Source: an uncultured Archangium sp. (lineage in GTDB: Bacteria > Myxococcota > Myxococcia > Myxococcales > Myxococcaceae). Taken from it: a stretch of 64,000 nt of DNA. The stretch lies in the NCBI GenBank assembly GCA_903905455.1, contig CAIVGN010000234.1, forward strand, positions 1 to 64,000. The letters run 5' to 3'. Made by a program: the position numbers and the translations under genes. Of this stretch, positions 47,701 to 59,094 are shown one piece after another. The notes under the pieces were generated by a model. That model was given only the letters and a program-made list of their open reading frames with translations, did no database searches and was not told the DNA's origin. Numbering within the stretch: position 1 is the stretch's first letter; the number at the start of each line of letters is the position of its first letter.

Positions 47701-48422
47701 CCGCCCAGCGCGCGGGCTTCGCCCACGTCGACGTCATCGACCTCACGCGCGACATCGTCGACCTCGCCGACCGCTACCTCCCCGAGTGCAGCGGCGGCGT
47801 GTCGAGCCTGCCCCACGTGCAGATGCACTACACCGACGGGCGCAACTTCCTCGCGCTGAGCCGCGAGAAGTACGACCTCGTCGGCCTGGAGATCTCGTCG
47901 ATCTGGTTCGCCGGCGCGGCCACGCTCTACAACCGCGAGTTCTACGCCCTGGCCCGGGAGCGCCTCGCCCCCGGCGGCGTGCTGCAGCAGTGGTTCCAGC
48001 TGCACCACCTCTCGCGCCTCGAGGTGCTGTCCATCTTCGAGACCCTGCGGGCGGAGTTCGAGCACGTCTGGGTCTACGTCACCGGCGGCCAGGGCCTGCT
48101 GGTGGCCTGCAACGGCGAGTGTGAGCCCACCGCGGCCAAGGCCCAGAAACTGACGGACACCCCCGACCTCGCCTCGAGCCTCGCGCTGTGGGGCGACGTG
48201 CACGAGATCGAGAAGACGGTGATGCTCACGCCGCCCGAGTTCGAGGCGCTGCGCGCCGACGCCGAGCAGGGGGGCATCGTGCTCGAGGAGCTGCAGTCGA
48301 ACGACGACAACCTGCGCCTCGAGTACACGACCCCGCGGGCCAACGTGCGCGACGGGCGGACCACGGGCATCGCCAACATCGACATGCTGCTGCGCTTCTC
48401 GAAGCAGAACGCCGCGCCCTGA
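44784..48422 (+). CDS. PAP2-like / MFS-type / spermidine-synthase-like triple fusion
   Basis: A 1212-residue protein from a GTG. Residues about 1-400: many spans containing a PAP2-like acid phosphatase motif, PSLH (290-293) in NCMPSLHFAWALL and H332/D336 in GYHYLVDLL. Residues about 430-880: paired spans of the type SGAAALVYEVVFARKLGLV...GMALGSWLGG, like the membrane part of fused MFS/spermidine-synthase proteins. Residues about 900-1200: a spermidine-synthase-like SAM fold (VVVGYGTGASALAA near 960, DVIDLTRDIVDLADRY), but with LEISSIWFAG in place of the usual acidic/PSNPW motif. Inner-membrane enzyme of unknown substrate; lipid or polyamine chemistry is guesswork. Confidence 0.82.
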   Translation: MNLRTAEARAQHEQAARWLGWLLAGCAAIKATGIDPQPLEALLPPLSVGLFGAFLVHGIIGWRREPGFFAELGAVGALAALAAVAWSLGFPGAWKEASLAEWGGACLGLGSLTVLAVRALRPGPAQAPARDAWPLAVALTLASVVIAFFTTLTVAVFPRTLDAWVFVADGSFGGHVDYALGRLLQASPWLGTLAGLSYDSCLAALVVVFALQRHGKARPPVDVLTAGLALTTLGIVLYFVFPVVGAVYLWPQNFPLAPPLSVPLAPLAVPAFLPAAADSVLGSLARNCMPSLHFAWALLVWWHTRGMLRAVRGLAGLWLLFTGVATLGFGYHYLVDLLVAVAFAAALQALCLPTRSAAKWRAVGFGFGAVVLWLVLIRFGTALLTGVPGLSWLLALVTVVGAFVLEGRAFREALDAAPVPVVEVTDAPVRGLGSLIAIFFVSGAAALVYEVVFARKLGLVFGNTATANTTVLATYMGGMALGSWLGGVVAVRSKRPLMLYAGAELLVGAYCVVSAPLFDGVRGLFLAIAAGSDPGATWLVALQVGLGSLVLLPPTVLMGATLPLLAHERRGEDRNGRVAGQLYAANTFGAALGALTTGYLLLPSLGVSASTSIAVAANLFAGLLAFRLAKNAPQRVAPPEEAPAAVGSASAMHRRVGLLVLGIGGIGTLALESIAIHLLATVVGSSAYAFTLMLFAFLVGLGSGSSVGNRLLRLRADVLVLLGLLQAGTVLSILLGVFFWESVPGYFASFSGYPLANTFGAREFIRLGVCLVALLPPTFFIGATWPVAMHCATAAEPQQRGRAVGRAMAFNTLGNIVGALLGGFVAIPLLGSLRSLHVVAAASACLALMALWQAGRPGRAPLGVVFAAIAALFLAQPRDFDWTRLATGANVYFEPTDWGTVIDHAESIAGGITTVTRQPNGTRYLLTNGKFQGTYPGEEMKAQLGFSLVPLLHTAARERAVVVGYGTGASALAAQRAGFAHVDVIDLTRDIVDLADRYLPECSGGVSSLPHVQMHYTDGRNFLALSREKYDLVGLEISSIWFAGAATLYNREFYALARERLAPGGVLQQWFQLHHLSRLEVLSIFETLRAEFEHVWVYVTGGQGLLVACNGECEPTAAKAQKLTDTPDLASSLALWGDVHEIEKTVMLTPPEFEALRADAEQGGIVLEELQSNDDNLRLEYTTPRANVRDGRTTGIANIDMLLRFSKQNAAP

Positions 48423-48430
48423 GCGGGGGG

Positions 48431-49036
48431 CTACTCGCTGAAGTCGGCGACCTTGCGGTCCCACACCCCGCGGGCGCGGAAGACGCGCTCCACGTAGGCG
48501 GCGTGCAGCGCGTGCAGCGGCGCCGCCACCTCGTCCCCCTCGAGCAGCGCGATGGCCTCGGCGATGGCCTCGAGGGTCGAACGGCCGTCCTCGAACTTCG
48601 AGTCGCGCAGCCGCAGCACCTTCGTCTGCTTCTGGGGCAGGGAGAACTTGGGCACCGGGTGCAGCGCCGGCAGCTTCACGTACATGCGCCGCGTCTGGCG
48701 CCAGGTGCCGTCGAGCAAGATGAGCCGCTTGACCTCGCCAAAGGGCGTCACCTCGTCGGTGGGGAACAGCAGGTGCGCCCCGCCGGCCACCTCCCCGGGC
48801 AGCGTGCCCCGGGCCGGCTCGGCGTCTTCCCCGAAGTCGAGGATGCGCAGGTTGGGCATGGCCAGGGCCGCGATGCGCGCGGTGCCGGTCGACTTCCAGC
48901 TCTCGCGCTCGTGGCGCACCACCAGCACCTCGGTGCGCGTCTTCACCGTGGGCACGTCCCCGCAAATGCAGTGGGCCTGCAATATCCAGCAGCGGGGGCA
49001 GCGGCCGGGCTGGCCCGGGTTGGTGAAGGAGCGCAT
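48431..49036 (-). CDS. DTW-domain tRNA-uridine aminocarboxypropyltransferase
   Basis: A 201-residue protein with the DTW signature: zinc-type cysteines at 13, 16, 23 and 25 (CPRCWILQAHCIC), ILLDGTWRQTRRM (D109-G-T-W112) and the LRLRDSKFEDGRSTLEAIAEA tail. TapT/YfiP-type members transfer the aminocarboxypropyl group of SAM to uridine 47 of tRNA to form acp3U. Length matches the family. Diverges from the AraC regulator across 56 bp. Confidence 0.87.
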   Translation of the reverse strand: MRSFTNPGQPGRCPRCWILQAHCICGDVPTVKTRTEVLVVRHERESWKSTGTARIAALAMPNLRILDFGEDAEPARGTLPGEVAGGAHLLFPTDEVTPFGEVKRLILLDGTWRQTRRMYVKLPALHPVPKFSLPQKQTKVLRLRDSKFEDGRSTLEAIAEAIALLEGDEVAAPLHALHAAYVERVFRARGVWDRKVADFSE

Positions 49037-49092
49037 GGAGCGGGGGGCCTCTTACAACCAAAGCCGAATGATCCGCTAAGGTCCGCACTCCC

Positions 49093-50121
49093 ATGTCGCG
49101 CAGCGACTTCGACTTCGAGTCCCGGCTGGTGCCCCTGCTCCTCGCGTACGCGGGTCAGAAGGGCGTGGCCATCGACCCGCTCCTCGCGAAGTACAAGCTG
49201 CCCACCGACGTGCTCGCCCAGCAGCCGGGCAAGGTGCAGCTGACGACGCCGGTCTCGACGCTGCCGGCGGTGGCCGACGAGCTGGCGGCGATGCTGGGCG
49301 ACACGCACCTGGGCCTCTCGCTTTCCGAGTGGATGCCGCGCGGCGCCTACGGGGTGGCGGAGTTCCTGATGCGCGCGGGTCCGACCCTGCGGCACTCGTT
49401 CGAGAACCTGACTCGCTTCAACGCGATCATCGCGCCCTCGCAGAGCTTCCGCTTCGAAGAGCTGCCCACCGAGGCCCGCTTTCACCACGTCGCCACCCAG
49501 CGCCCCGGCGCCATCGGCCGGCACTTCCAGGAATACTCGAGCGCGATCATCGCGAAGACCTACGTGCTGCTGAGCGGCGGCGCGAAGCCGACGCGGGCGT
49601 GGTTCACCCACGGGCGCCCCGCGACCCTCGACCTGGAGCGGCTCTCGGCGGCGCTGCAGACCTCCGAGTTCTCCTTCGACGAGGCGACCAACGGCTTCGC
49701 CTTCTCGAGCGCGGTGCTCGACGGCCCGGTGACGGGCGGCGACGCGGCGCTCTACTCGTTCCTCGAAGAACACGCGCTCACCGCGCTCAGCTCCCGCCCG
49801 CGCAGCGACGACCTCATCGACAAGCTGCGCCACCACGTGCGCGAGGCCCTGAAGCAGGGCGAACCCAACGTCGAGCGCCTCGCCACCCGGCTCAACATGA
49901 GCGGCCGCACCCTGCAGCGCCGGCTGTCCGACCTGCAGACCTCGTTTCAAGAGGTGCTCGACCTGGTGCGCTTCGATCTCGCGCGCGCGTACCTGAAGGA
50001 CGCGCGCCTCGACGTGAGCCAGGTGGCGTACCTGCTGGGCTACTCGGAGCTGCGCGCCTTCGACCGCGCCTTCCGCCGCTGGGCCGACAAGTCGCCGACC
50101 GAGTGGCGCACCCAGGCCTGA
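49093..50121 (+). CDS. AraC-family regulator (OruR/ArgR-like architecture)
   Basis: A 342-residue regulator. Residues 15-190 resemble the arabinose-binding-like N-terminal domain of AraC regulators such as OruR (LPAVADELAAMLGDTHLGLSL, RAGPTLRHSFENLTRF). The last 95 residues carry two helix-turn-helices (NVERLATRLNMSGRTLQRRL; DVSQVAYLLGYSELRAFDRA, FRRWADKSPTEW). Target genes are unknown; the DTW gene is divergent. Confidence 0.92.
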   Translation: MSRSDFDFESRLVPLLLAYAGQKGVAIDPLLAKYKLPTDVLAQQPGKVQLTTPVSTLPAVADELAAMLGDTHLGLSLSEWMPRGAYGVAEFLMRAGPTLRHSFENLTRFNAIIAPSQSFRFEELPTEARFHHVATQRPGAIGRHFQEYSSAIIAKTYVLLSGGAKPTRAWFTHGRPATLDLERLSAALQTSEFSFDEATNGFAFSSAVLDGPVTGGDAALYSFLEEHALTALSSRPRSDDLIDKLRHHVREALKQGEPNVERLATRLNMSGRTLQRRLSDLQTSFQEVLDLVRFDLARAYLKDARLDVSQVAYLLGYSELRAFDRAFRRWADKSPTEWRTQA

Positions 50122-50619
50122 CTACTTCAGGGTATCGACGTACTCGCGCAGCAGGTCGATCGACTTCTTCACCTCGCGCCCGCTCTCGCGGGTGGTGAAC
50201 TCCTGGCGCAGCTTCGACTCCTTCATCACCAGCGCGAAGGCGGCGACCCGGGCGTCCTTCGGCGAACCGTCGAACTTGAGCGAGCCCGCGTCGGACTCCT
50301 TCACCTTGAGCTTCGAGGTGCCGCCGCTGCCGTGGTGCGTGGCGACCAACTCCGGGCCCTCGAACGAGTAGACGGTCATGGAGGCGACCTGGGTGCGGTC
50401 GGCCGCGGTGGTGGTCTCGAGCACCGCGGTGCCGCCGGCCACGAGGCGAATCATCACGTACTGCACCGGCCCGTCCTTGGCGTCGGTCTTCCACGAGCCC
50501 TCGAGCTTCTTGAGCCGCTCGAAGGCAGCGTTGCCGTCGACGGAAGACGGCGGCGGAGGAGCGGACGCCGCGGGCGGTGCCGAGACCAGGAGCGCGACGA
50601 CGAGAGCGAGCGAGTGCAT
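50122..50619 (-). CDS. Exported DUF1579-like lipocalin-type protein
   Basis: A 165-residue protein with a signal peptide (MHSLALVVALLVSAPPAASA). The mature segment AFERLKKLEGSWKTDAKDG, VAGGTAVLETTTAA, MTVYSFEGPELVATHHGSG follows a common eight-stranded barrel pattern of uncharacterised bacterial exported proteins. No catalytic residue is evident. Its stop directly abuts the AraC stop in convergent orientation. Start at ATG 50619 chosen for the signal peptide. Confidence 0.72.
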   Translation of the reverse strand: MHSLALVVALLVSAPPAASAPPPPSSVDGNAAFERLKKLEGSWKTDAKDGPVQYVMIRLVAGGTAVLETTTAADRTQVASMTVYSFEGPELVATHHGSGGTSKLKVKESDAGSLKFDGSPKDARVAAFALVMKESKLRQEFTTRESGREVKKSIDLLREYVDTLK

Positions 50620-50706
50620 GGGAGCCTCCGAAGACGAGGGGAGTGTACGGGGCCTCACGCCATGGCCCTCACCTAATTCTCCGTGGGGGGTACGCTCCCG
50701 CCCGCC

Positions 50707-51465
50707 ATGAACCGTCTCCTCCTCGCCCTGTCCGTCGCGGTGACCCTCGCTGCCTGCACCAGGGAGCCCGAGCCCTTCGAGGCTGCGCGCATCAAGGCCG
50801 GGGAGTTCTTCAAGAAGAACGAGTTCGCCGCCGCGGCCACCGACTACGAAAAGTCGCTGAGTCTCAAGCCCGACCAGGAGCTGGTGGTGTGGGACCGGGC
50901 GGCCTTCTCCAACATGAAGGCCAACCAGTTCGATCGCGCCGCCGAGCTGCTCGAGAAGTCCATCGCCCACCGGCCCGAGCAGGCCGCCAAGAGCGACACC
51001 CTGCGCAACATCGCCGGCATGTACCTGCAGCAGGCCCACGACTCGGACAAGGCCGAGCGCTACTTCCAGAAGGCCGCCGAGCTGGACCCGAAGGACGAGC
51101 AGGCCCTGAGCTGGCTGGCGGAGATCTCGAGCCAGCGCGGCGGGGCCCGGGTGCAGACCGCCGAGGCCCAGCCCGAGCACCTGAAGATCGCCCTCGAGCG
51201 CTACGGCCGGGTCATCGCGCTCAACCCCAACAAGCCCGACGCCTTCATCAACAAGCGCATCGTGCTGGTGAAGTACCTCGACTACCTGGCCCGGCAGAAG
51301 CTCAGCATCCTCGCGGACGCCGAGGCCCAGAAGAAGGACAAGGCCGCGTACGCCTCGGCCCAGGAGCAGGCCGCCGATACGCAGAAGCGCATCGACGAGC
51401 TCAAGGCCGACCTCGACGAGACGGCGAAGCGGCTCGGCGAGGCGCTCAAGGCCGCCAAGAAATAG
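50707..51465 (+). CDS. TPR-repeat lipoprotein
   Basis: A 252-residue lipoprotein (MNRLLLALSVAVTLAACTRE, lipobox LAAC). At least three tetratricopeptide repeats follow: FKKNEFAAAATDYEKSLSLKP, NQFDRAAELLEKSIAHRP and DKAERYFQKAAELDPKDEQAL. The C-terminal 80 residues are lysine/alanine-rich coiled coil. Probably a scaffold on the periplasmic face of a membrane. Convergent with carB (12-bp gap). Confidence 0.85.
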   Translation: MNRLLLALSVAVTLAACTREPEPFEAARIKAGEFFKKNEFAAAATDYEKSLSLKPDQELVVWDRAAFSNMKANQFDRAAELLEKSIAHRPEQAAKSDTLRNIAGMYLQQAHDSDKAERYFQKAAELDPKDEQALSWLAEISSQRGGARVQTAEAQPEHLKIALERYGRVIALNPNKPDAFINKRIVLVKYLDYLARQKLSILADAEAQKKDKAAYASAQEQAADTQKRIDELKADLDETAKRLGEALKAAKK

Positions 51466-51477
51466 CGGCCCCTCGAA

Positions 51478-54696
<3,219 letters not shown>

Positions 54697-54710
54697 GAAG
54701 CGGCGCCCTA

Positions 54711-54757
54711 CCTCTCTCCCTCGCCCTGCGCCAGCGGCGAGAGGGCTCTGGGGAGGG
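54711..54757. repeat. REP-like imperfect hairpin between the kinase gene and carB
   Basis: CCTCTCTCCCTCGCC and GGCGAGAGGG face each other around a short loop, followed by CTCTGGGGAGGG. Read on the minus strand it resembles the hairpin at 37195-37240 (GGGCCCCTCACCCTGG... against GGGCCCTCCCCAGAG...). It may terminate transcription from the kinase gene before carB. Confidence 0.5.
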
Positions 54758-54768
54758 CCCGCACCACC

Positions 54769-57336
54769 TCAGAGTCCACGCGCGCTCGCCAACGCCCGCA
54801 ACTCGGCGTCACAAGCGCCCGATTGCATCAGCCGGGTGACGAGGCCGCGCGCCTCGTCCAGGCGTCCCAGCTCGATCAACACCTGGGCCAAACGCCCCCG
54901 CTGCTTCGCCGGCGAGTCCTCCGCGTTCCCGAGCTCCGAAAAAATCCCGAGCGCGATGTTCCACTCGGGCGCCGGGTCCTTCCCTTCCAGCTTGAGCAAC
55001 CGCCCCAGCTCGAGCCGCGAGACGCCCACGTCGGCCTGGAAGCTCGAGTCGCCCTGCACCAGCACTTCGCGCAACGCCAGGGCCCGCGAGTGCGCCGCGC
55101 GCGCCTTCGGCACCTGTCCCACCTTCCGCTCCACGCGCCCCACGTTGGTGAGCCCGTCCGCCAGCGCCGCCTGGGCAAACGCGTTCTCGGGTTCCTTCGC
55201 GAGCAGCTTCTCCGACAGCTTCACGTCTTCGCCGAACGCGGTGAGCGCGCCGTCGAGCTTGCCCTGGTCTTCGCGGGCCCGGCCGAGGAACGAGTAGCTC
55301 GCCGACAGCCCATCGAGGCGAATGGCGTTCTCCGGGTCGCGGGCCAGCGAGAGCTGGGCGAGGGAGAGCGCTTCGAGGGCCAGCTGCTCGGCCTCCTCCG
55401 GGTGCCCACCCAGCCGGGTGATGCGCCCCAGGTCGTTGAGCGAGACCGCGAGGAAGTCTTCGAGCTCGAGATCCTCCGGCCACGACTTCCGCAGCGCGCG
55501 GGCCTCGGTGAGGTTCTCGCGAAACGCGACCTCGGCCTCCTTCGCGGCGCCCAGGCCTTCCTGCGCGCGGCCCAGGTAGAGCCACGACTTCGCGAACCCC
55601 AGCCGCGGCTCACGCCCCTGCAGGTCGAGCCCCTTCAGGCGGTCGAGCGCGAGCTGGTGGGCCGTGACCGCTTCTGCCGGTCGCCCGAGGAAATACAGCA
55701 CCCGGCCGCGATCGTTGGCCACCTCGCCGGCCTTCGAGAGCACCAGCGGGTCCTGGCTCGCGGTCAGCGGCTCGAACAACGCCGCGCAGCGCTCGAACTG
55801 GGCCAGCGCCGGCTCGAGCTCCCCCCGCTCTTCGAGCACCCGGCCCTGCAGGTTGGCAGCGGCCGCGAGCAACATCGTGGTCTCCGGGCCCGGCGTCGCG
55901 GTCTCGAGGATGGTGCGTGACTCCTTCACCAGCGCCGCGGCGTCGTCCCCCTTCGCCTGCGCGAGGCGCACGTTGGCCAACTGCTGCAGCACGCGGGCGC
56001 GGCGCTCGGGTGACGACTCCTCGGCGGGAAGGGAGGCGAAGTACGTCTGCACCGCCCGGGACACGTCTTCGAGCACGTCGAGGCGGCTGGTGGGCTCGAG
56101 CTTGTGGCGGAGATCTCCGAGCATGAAGTCGACGAGTTCTTCTGCGCGGGCCCGCGATGCCTCGGCGCGCAGCCGCGCCGCCCTCGCCTGGCGCGCCTGC
56201 ACCAGCGTCGAGACCACGCCACCCACCAGCGAGAGCCCGATGAGCGACGACGCGACGAGGGCCCACCGGTTGCGGTTGACGAACTTCGACAGGCGGTAGC
56301 CGAAGGTCGCCGGGCGCGCGTGCACCGGCAGGCCCCGGAGGTGCCGGGAGAGATCCGCCGCGAACTGCTCCACCGAGCCGTAGCGACGGTCGGGCTCCTT
56401 GCGCAGCGCGGTGAGGAGGATGTTGTCGAGATCGCCCCCCAGGCCCGGCACGACGGGGTCCTGCTCGAGGATGGCGCGGGCCAGCGCCTCCCCCTGCCCC
56501 TCGAAGGGCCGCCGCCCGGTGAGCAACTCGGAGAGCACCACGCCCAGCGCCCACACGTCGCTGGCGGTGGTGACCCGCTCGGCGCGCACCTGCTCGGGGC
56601 TGGCGTAGGCGGGGGTGAGCAGCAGCTGGCCGGTCCGGGTCTGAGCGGCGTCGCCCGGCGCGTCGAGCACCTTGGCGATGCCGAAGTCGAGGAGCTTCAG
56701 CTCGCCCGTGGCCGTGACGAGGATGTTCCCCGGCTTCAGGTCGCGGTGAACGATGAGGTTGCGGTGGGCGTACTGCACGGCGTCGGTGAGCTTCTCGAAG
56801 AGCGCCAGCCGGGCGTTCACGTCGAGGGCGTTGCGCGTGCACCAGCCGAGCAGCTCTTCGCCGTCGATGAACTCCATGACGAGGTACGGGCGGCCGTCGT
56901 CGGTCGCGCCCCCATCGAGGAGCCGCGCGATGTTCGGGTGCTGCAGGGACGCGAGGATCTGCCGCTCGGCGCGGAAGCGGGCGAGCAGGTCGTCGGTATC
57001 GAGGCCACGGCGCAGCACCTTGAGCGCCGCGCGCATGGTGAACGCGCCGTCGGAGCGCTCGGCCAGGTACACGGTGCCCATGCCCCCGCGGCCGAGCTCC
57101 TTCACCACGCGCCACGGGCCCACCTGCACCGGCGCCGCGCCCTCGGTGATGGTGGCCGCCGGCGTGGCAAAGAAGGTGCGCGACTTCGCTTCGGCGTCGA
57201 GCAGCGAGCGAACTTCGCTCAGCAACGCGTCATCGCTCGCGCACGTCTCGACGAGGTACTTCGACCGCGCGTCGCCGCTCAAATCGAGCGCCGCGTTGAA
57301 GACCTCGTTCACCCGGGCCCATCGGCTCGCGTCCAT
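54769..57336 (-). CDS. Membrane Ser/Thr kinase with C-terminal TPR sensor
   Basis: An 855-residue protein. Kinase domain at about 75-340 with loop GRGGMGTVYL, K106 in ALKVLRR, catalytic HRDLKPGN (197-204, D199) and DFG (217-219). A single membrane span lies near 358-378 (ALVASSLIGLSLVGGVVSTL). The remaining 475 residues are TPR-like helix pairs (for example LVLSKAGEVANDRGRVLYFL, EPRLGFAKSWLYLGRAQEGL). This kinase-TM-TPR plan is frequent in myxobacteria. Its start codon complement CAT (57334-57336) overlaps a plus-strand ATG. Confidence 0.93.
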   Translation of the reverse strand: MDASRWARVNEVFNAALDLSGDARSKYLVETCASDDALLSEVRSLLDAEAKSRTFFATPAATITEGAAPVQVGPWRVVKELGRGGMGTVYLAERSDGAFTMRAALKVLRRGLDTDDLLARFRAERQILASLQHPNIARLLDGGATDDGRPYLVMEFIDGEELLGWCTRNALDVNARLALFEKLTDAVQYAHRNLIVHRDLKPGNILVTATGELKLLDFGIAKVLDAPGDAAQTRTGQLLLTPAYASPEQVRAERVTTASDVWALGVVLSELLTGRRPFEGQGEALARAILEQDPVVPGLGGDLDNILLTALRKEPDRRYGSVEQFAADLSRHLRGLPVHARPATFGYRLSKFVNRNRWALVASSLIGLSLVGGVVSTLVQARQARAARLRAEASRARAEELVDFMLGDLRHKLEPTSRLDVLEDVSRAVQTYFASLPAEESSPERRARVLQQLANVRLAQAKGDDAAALVKESRTILETATPGPETTMLLAAAANLQGRVLEERGELEPALAQFERCAALFEPLTASQDPLVLSKAGEVANDRGRVLYFLGRPAEAVTAHQLALDRLKGLDLQGREPRLGFAKSWLYLGRAQEGLGAAKEAEVAFRENLTEARALRKSWPEDLELEDFLAVSLNDLGRITRLGGHPEEAEQLALEALSLAQLSLARDPENAIRLDGLSASYSFLGRAREDQGKLDGALTAFGEDVKLSEKLLAKEPENAFAQAALADGLTNVGRVERKVGQVPKARAAHSRALALREVLVQGDSSFQADVGVSRLELGRLLKLEGKDPAPEWNIALGIFSELGNAEDSPAKQRGRLAQVLIELGRLDEARGLVTRLMQSGACDAELRALASARGL

Positions 57337-57385
57337 GCCCGGTGGCTACCACCAACCTGTGCCCGGAGGCGCTCAGGACGACCCG

Positions 57386-57604
57386 GTGAGCCGCGTCGTC
57401 CTCGAGACTCCAGCCACGCTGGCCGAGGACCTCGCGCAGCCAGTCACGGCGCGCCCGGACTGGGTGTGCGAGCGCATCTCCCCCCCGGAAGAGCAGACGC
57501 TGACGGTGTTTCGCTACGGCGCCGGCGGGCACGTGGCGGTGCTCACCGCGACCTCCGATGAAGTGGCCACGGCCAGGCCGTTCGACGAGCCTCGTGAAGA
57601 GTAG
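57386..57604 (+). CDS. Possible small protein, function unknown
   Basis: A 72-residue frame from GTG 57386 with AGGA about six bases upstream; an in-frame ATG at 57335 would extend it to 89 residues. Third codon positions are strongly GC, as in real genes here. It reads VSRVVLETPATLAEDLAQPV, TARPDWVCERISPPEEQTLT, then VFRYGAGGHVAVLTATSDEV. No family recognised and no membrane segment. It could be real or a by-product of composition; it precedes the frameshifted lipoprotein gene by 19 bp. Confidence 0.45.
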   Translation: MSRVVLETPATLAEDLAQPVTARPDWVCERISPPEEQTLTVFRYGAGGHVAVLTATSDEVATARPFDEPREE

Positions 57605-57623
57605 AGCGTCGCCGGGGTGATCC

Positions 57624-58993
57624 ATGTGGCGCTGGGCGGTCGTGGTGGGTGTGGTGGCAGGGTGCGACGCGCGGCATCCCGCGCGCGAGCTCGGACCGAG
57701 CGTTTTCCCCTTCGCAGATGCGGGCTTCGAGATCGATGACGGGCCGCCCGAGCCGCCGCCGCAGGTCACCGTCACCGGGTGCTGGTCCGCGCCCATCGTC
57801 GTCGCCCCTTCGTCCGGCTGGGCCGGAGGCTCGCTGGCGGTGCTCCCGTCGGGCGACGCGGTGGTGGCGTGGGTCGAGAACGCCGTGAACCCGCGCGTGC
57901 TCTCGCGCTTCGTCTTCCGTGACGGGGGCGTGAGCGCGACCGAAGAAGTCTACGCAGTGCCGCAAGGGCCGCCCTTCGACGAGGCGCCCGAGAGCCCCCG
58001 ACTTCACGCCAACGCGTCGGAGATGGTGACGCTCGCCTGGCTGCACCGTGGCGACGCCGGCACGAGCAACGAGGTCCTGCTCTCGACGCGCCCCCCGGCG
58101 TCGGGCTGGCAGCCTCCAGAGCGGGTCAACCCCGAACTCGGGCTTCCGATTGCCCGGGCTGACGTGGGACTCGACGCGCGAGGCGCTTCATCGCCTGGGA
58201 TCAGCCCGCCGTGAGCGGGAGCTCCCATGCGCTGCAATACCGTCGGAGCGTCGCGGACGCCGGTTGGTCAGCGCTCGCGGTGGTGACGCCGGACGATACC
58301 CTCCTGCGAGACCCGCGGCTCCGCGTGAGCCCAGAGGGCGCTGCGTTGCTCACCTGGCACGGCTACTCCCCTCCCACCTTCGAAGAGGGGCTCCACGCCA
58401 CCTGGCTGCACCCGGAGCGCTGGGTCGACGCGACGCTGGCCCTGTACGAGTACAACTACGCACGGTGCGCGGTGGCGCTCGCGGTCGACGGTGGCGCCAT
58501 CGCCGCGTGGGCCCTGCCGTCTCCGCAAGGCGTGCAGACCGCGAACTTCAGCGCAGGCGCCTGGAACCGAATGCCGTCGGTCGAGCAGGACGGAGGAGCC
58601 CGCGGCACCAGGCCGACGGTCGACCTCGACCTGGTGGGTATGGCGACGCTGCGGTGGCTCTCGTTTGAGCAACAGACCGACCGCGTCTGGACAGCGCGGA
58701 GCGCAGGGGCAGGCTGGGGAGCGCCGGCGCTCCTCGACGAGGCCGGCAATGCACCCACGTTCCTGGCCCAGGAATCGAACGGCCGCGGCGAGGCGCTGGT
58801 CGCGTGGCTCCACGGTCCATCGATGGTCGTGCTTCGAACGGACGGCAGCGCCGACGTCGTCGACACCATCGAGGGCCTCATCCTCAGGGACCGCGAACCA
58901 CCGACACTGGCCATGGGGCCGTCCGGGGCGAAGTGGATTCTCGCGAACGCCGACGAGCCGGGCTGGCGCGCGGTGGCGATGTTCTGTCGCTGA
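57624..58993 (+). pseudogene. Secreted BNR/propeller-like lipoprotein gene interrupted by a frameshift
   Basis: The first part (57624-58214) has a lipoprotein-like signal (MWRWAVVVGVVAGCDARH) and propeller-like segments (GGSLAVLPSGDAVVAWVENA, VTLAWLHRGDAGTSNEVLLS). Around 58182-58187 the sense continues in another frame: RFIAWDQPAVSG, then SSHALQYRRSVADAGWSALA and on to 58993. The first frame instead ends at 58214 with GASSPGISPP. Loss of one base explains it. By coincidence the stop overlaps a GTG (58211), so a coupled second protein is an alternative, but the AWDQ strand before that GTG argues for one broken gene. Confidence 0.7.
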
Positions 58994-58996
58994 ACG

Positions 58997-59094
58997 TCAG
59001 TAGAAAACGGTCGGTTTCACGAACCAATCCCCGGTGCCCCGCTTCTCCGCCGGGCTGCGCAGGAAGTCGCCCGCGCCGTCGAAGGTGAACGCCT
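58997..59094 (-). pseudogene. C-terminal remnant of a methyltransferase-like lipoprotein gene
   Basis: On the minus strand this reads AFTFDGAGDFLRSPAEKRGT, GDWFVKPTVFY and stop. It matches the end of the intact gene at 61040-61801 (FTFERAGDFLRNP, then AEKRGTGDRF and FVKPTVFY), with an internal deletion of about 20 residues. Nothing of the SAM-binding part remains upstream. A decayed paralogue or partial duplication 2 kb from the intact copy. The rest of the gap up to 59297 shows no recognisable gene. Confidence 0.75.

Noticed and set aside
43617-49094. Open minus-strand frame of about 1825 codons
   Set aside because: Only the last 368 codons (43617-44720) are protein-like; the remainder is antisense to the PAP2/MFS/spermidine-synthase gene and DTW gene and is low-complexity Gly/Arg/Ala/His, a usual by-product of high GC.
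58211-58214. GTGA overlap interpreted as two coupled lipoprotein genes
   Set aside because: Protein-like sequence in the second frame begins upstream of the GTG (FIAWDQPAV), so a frameshift in a single gene explains the data better.
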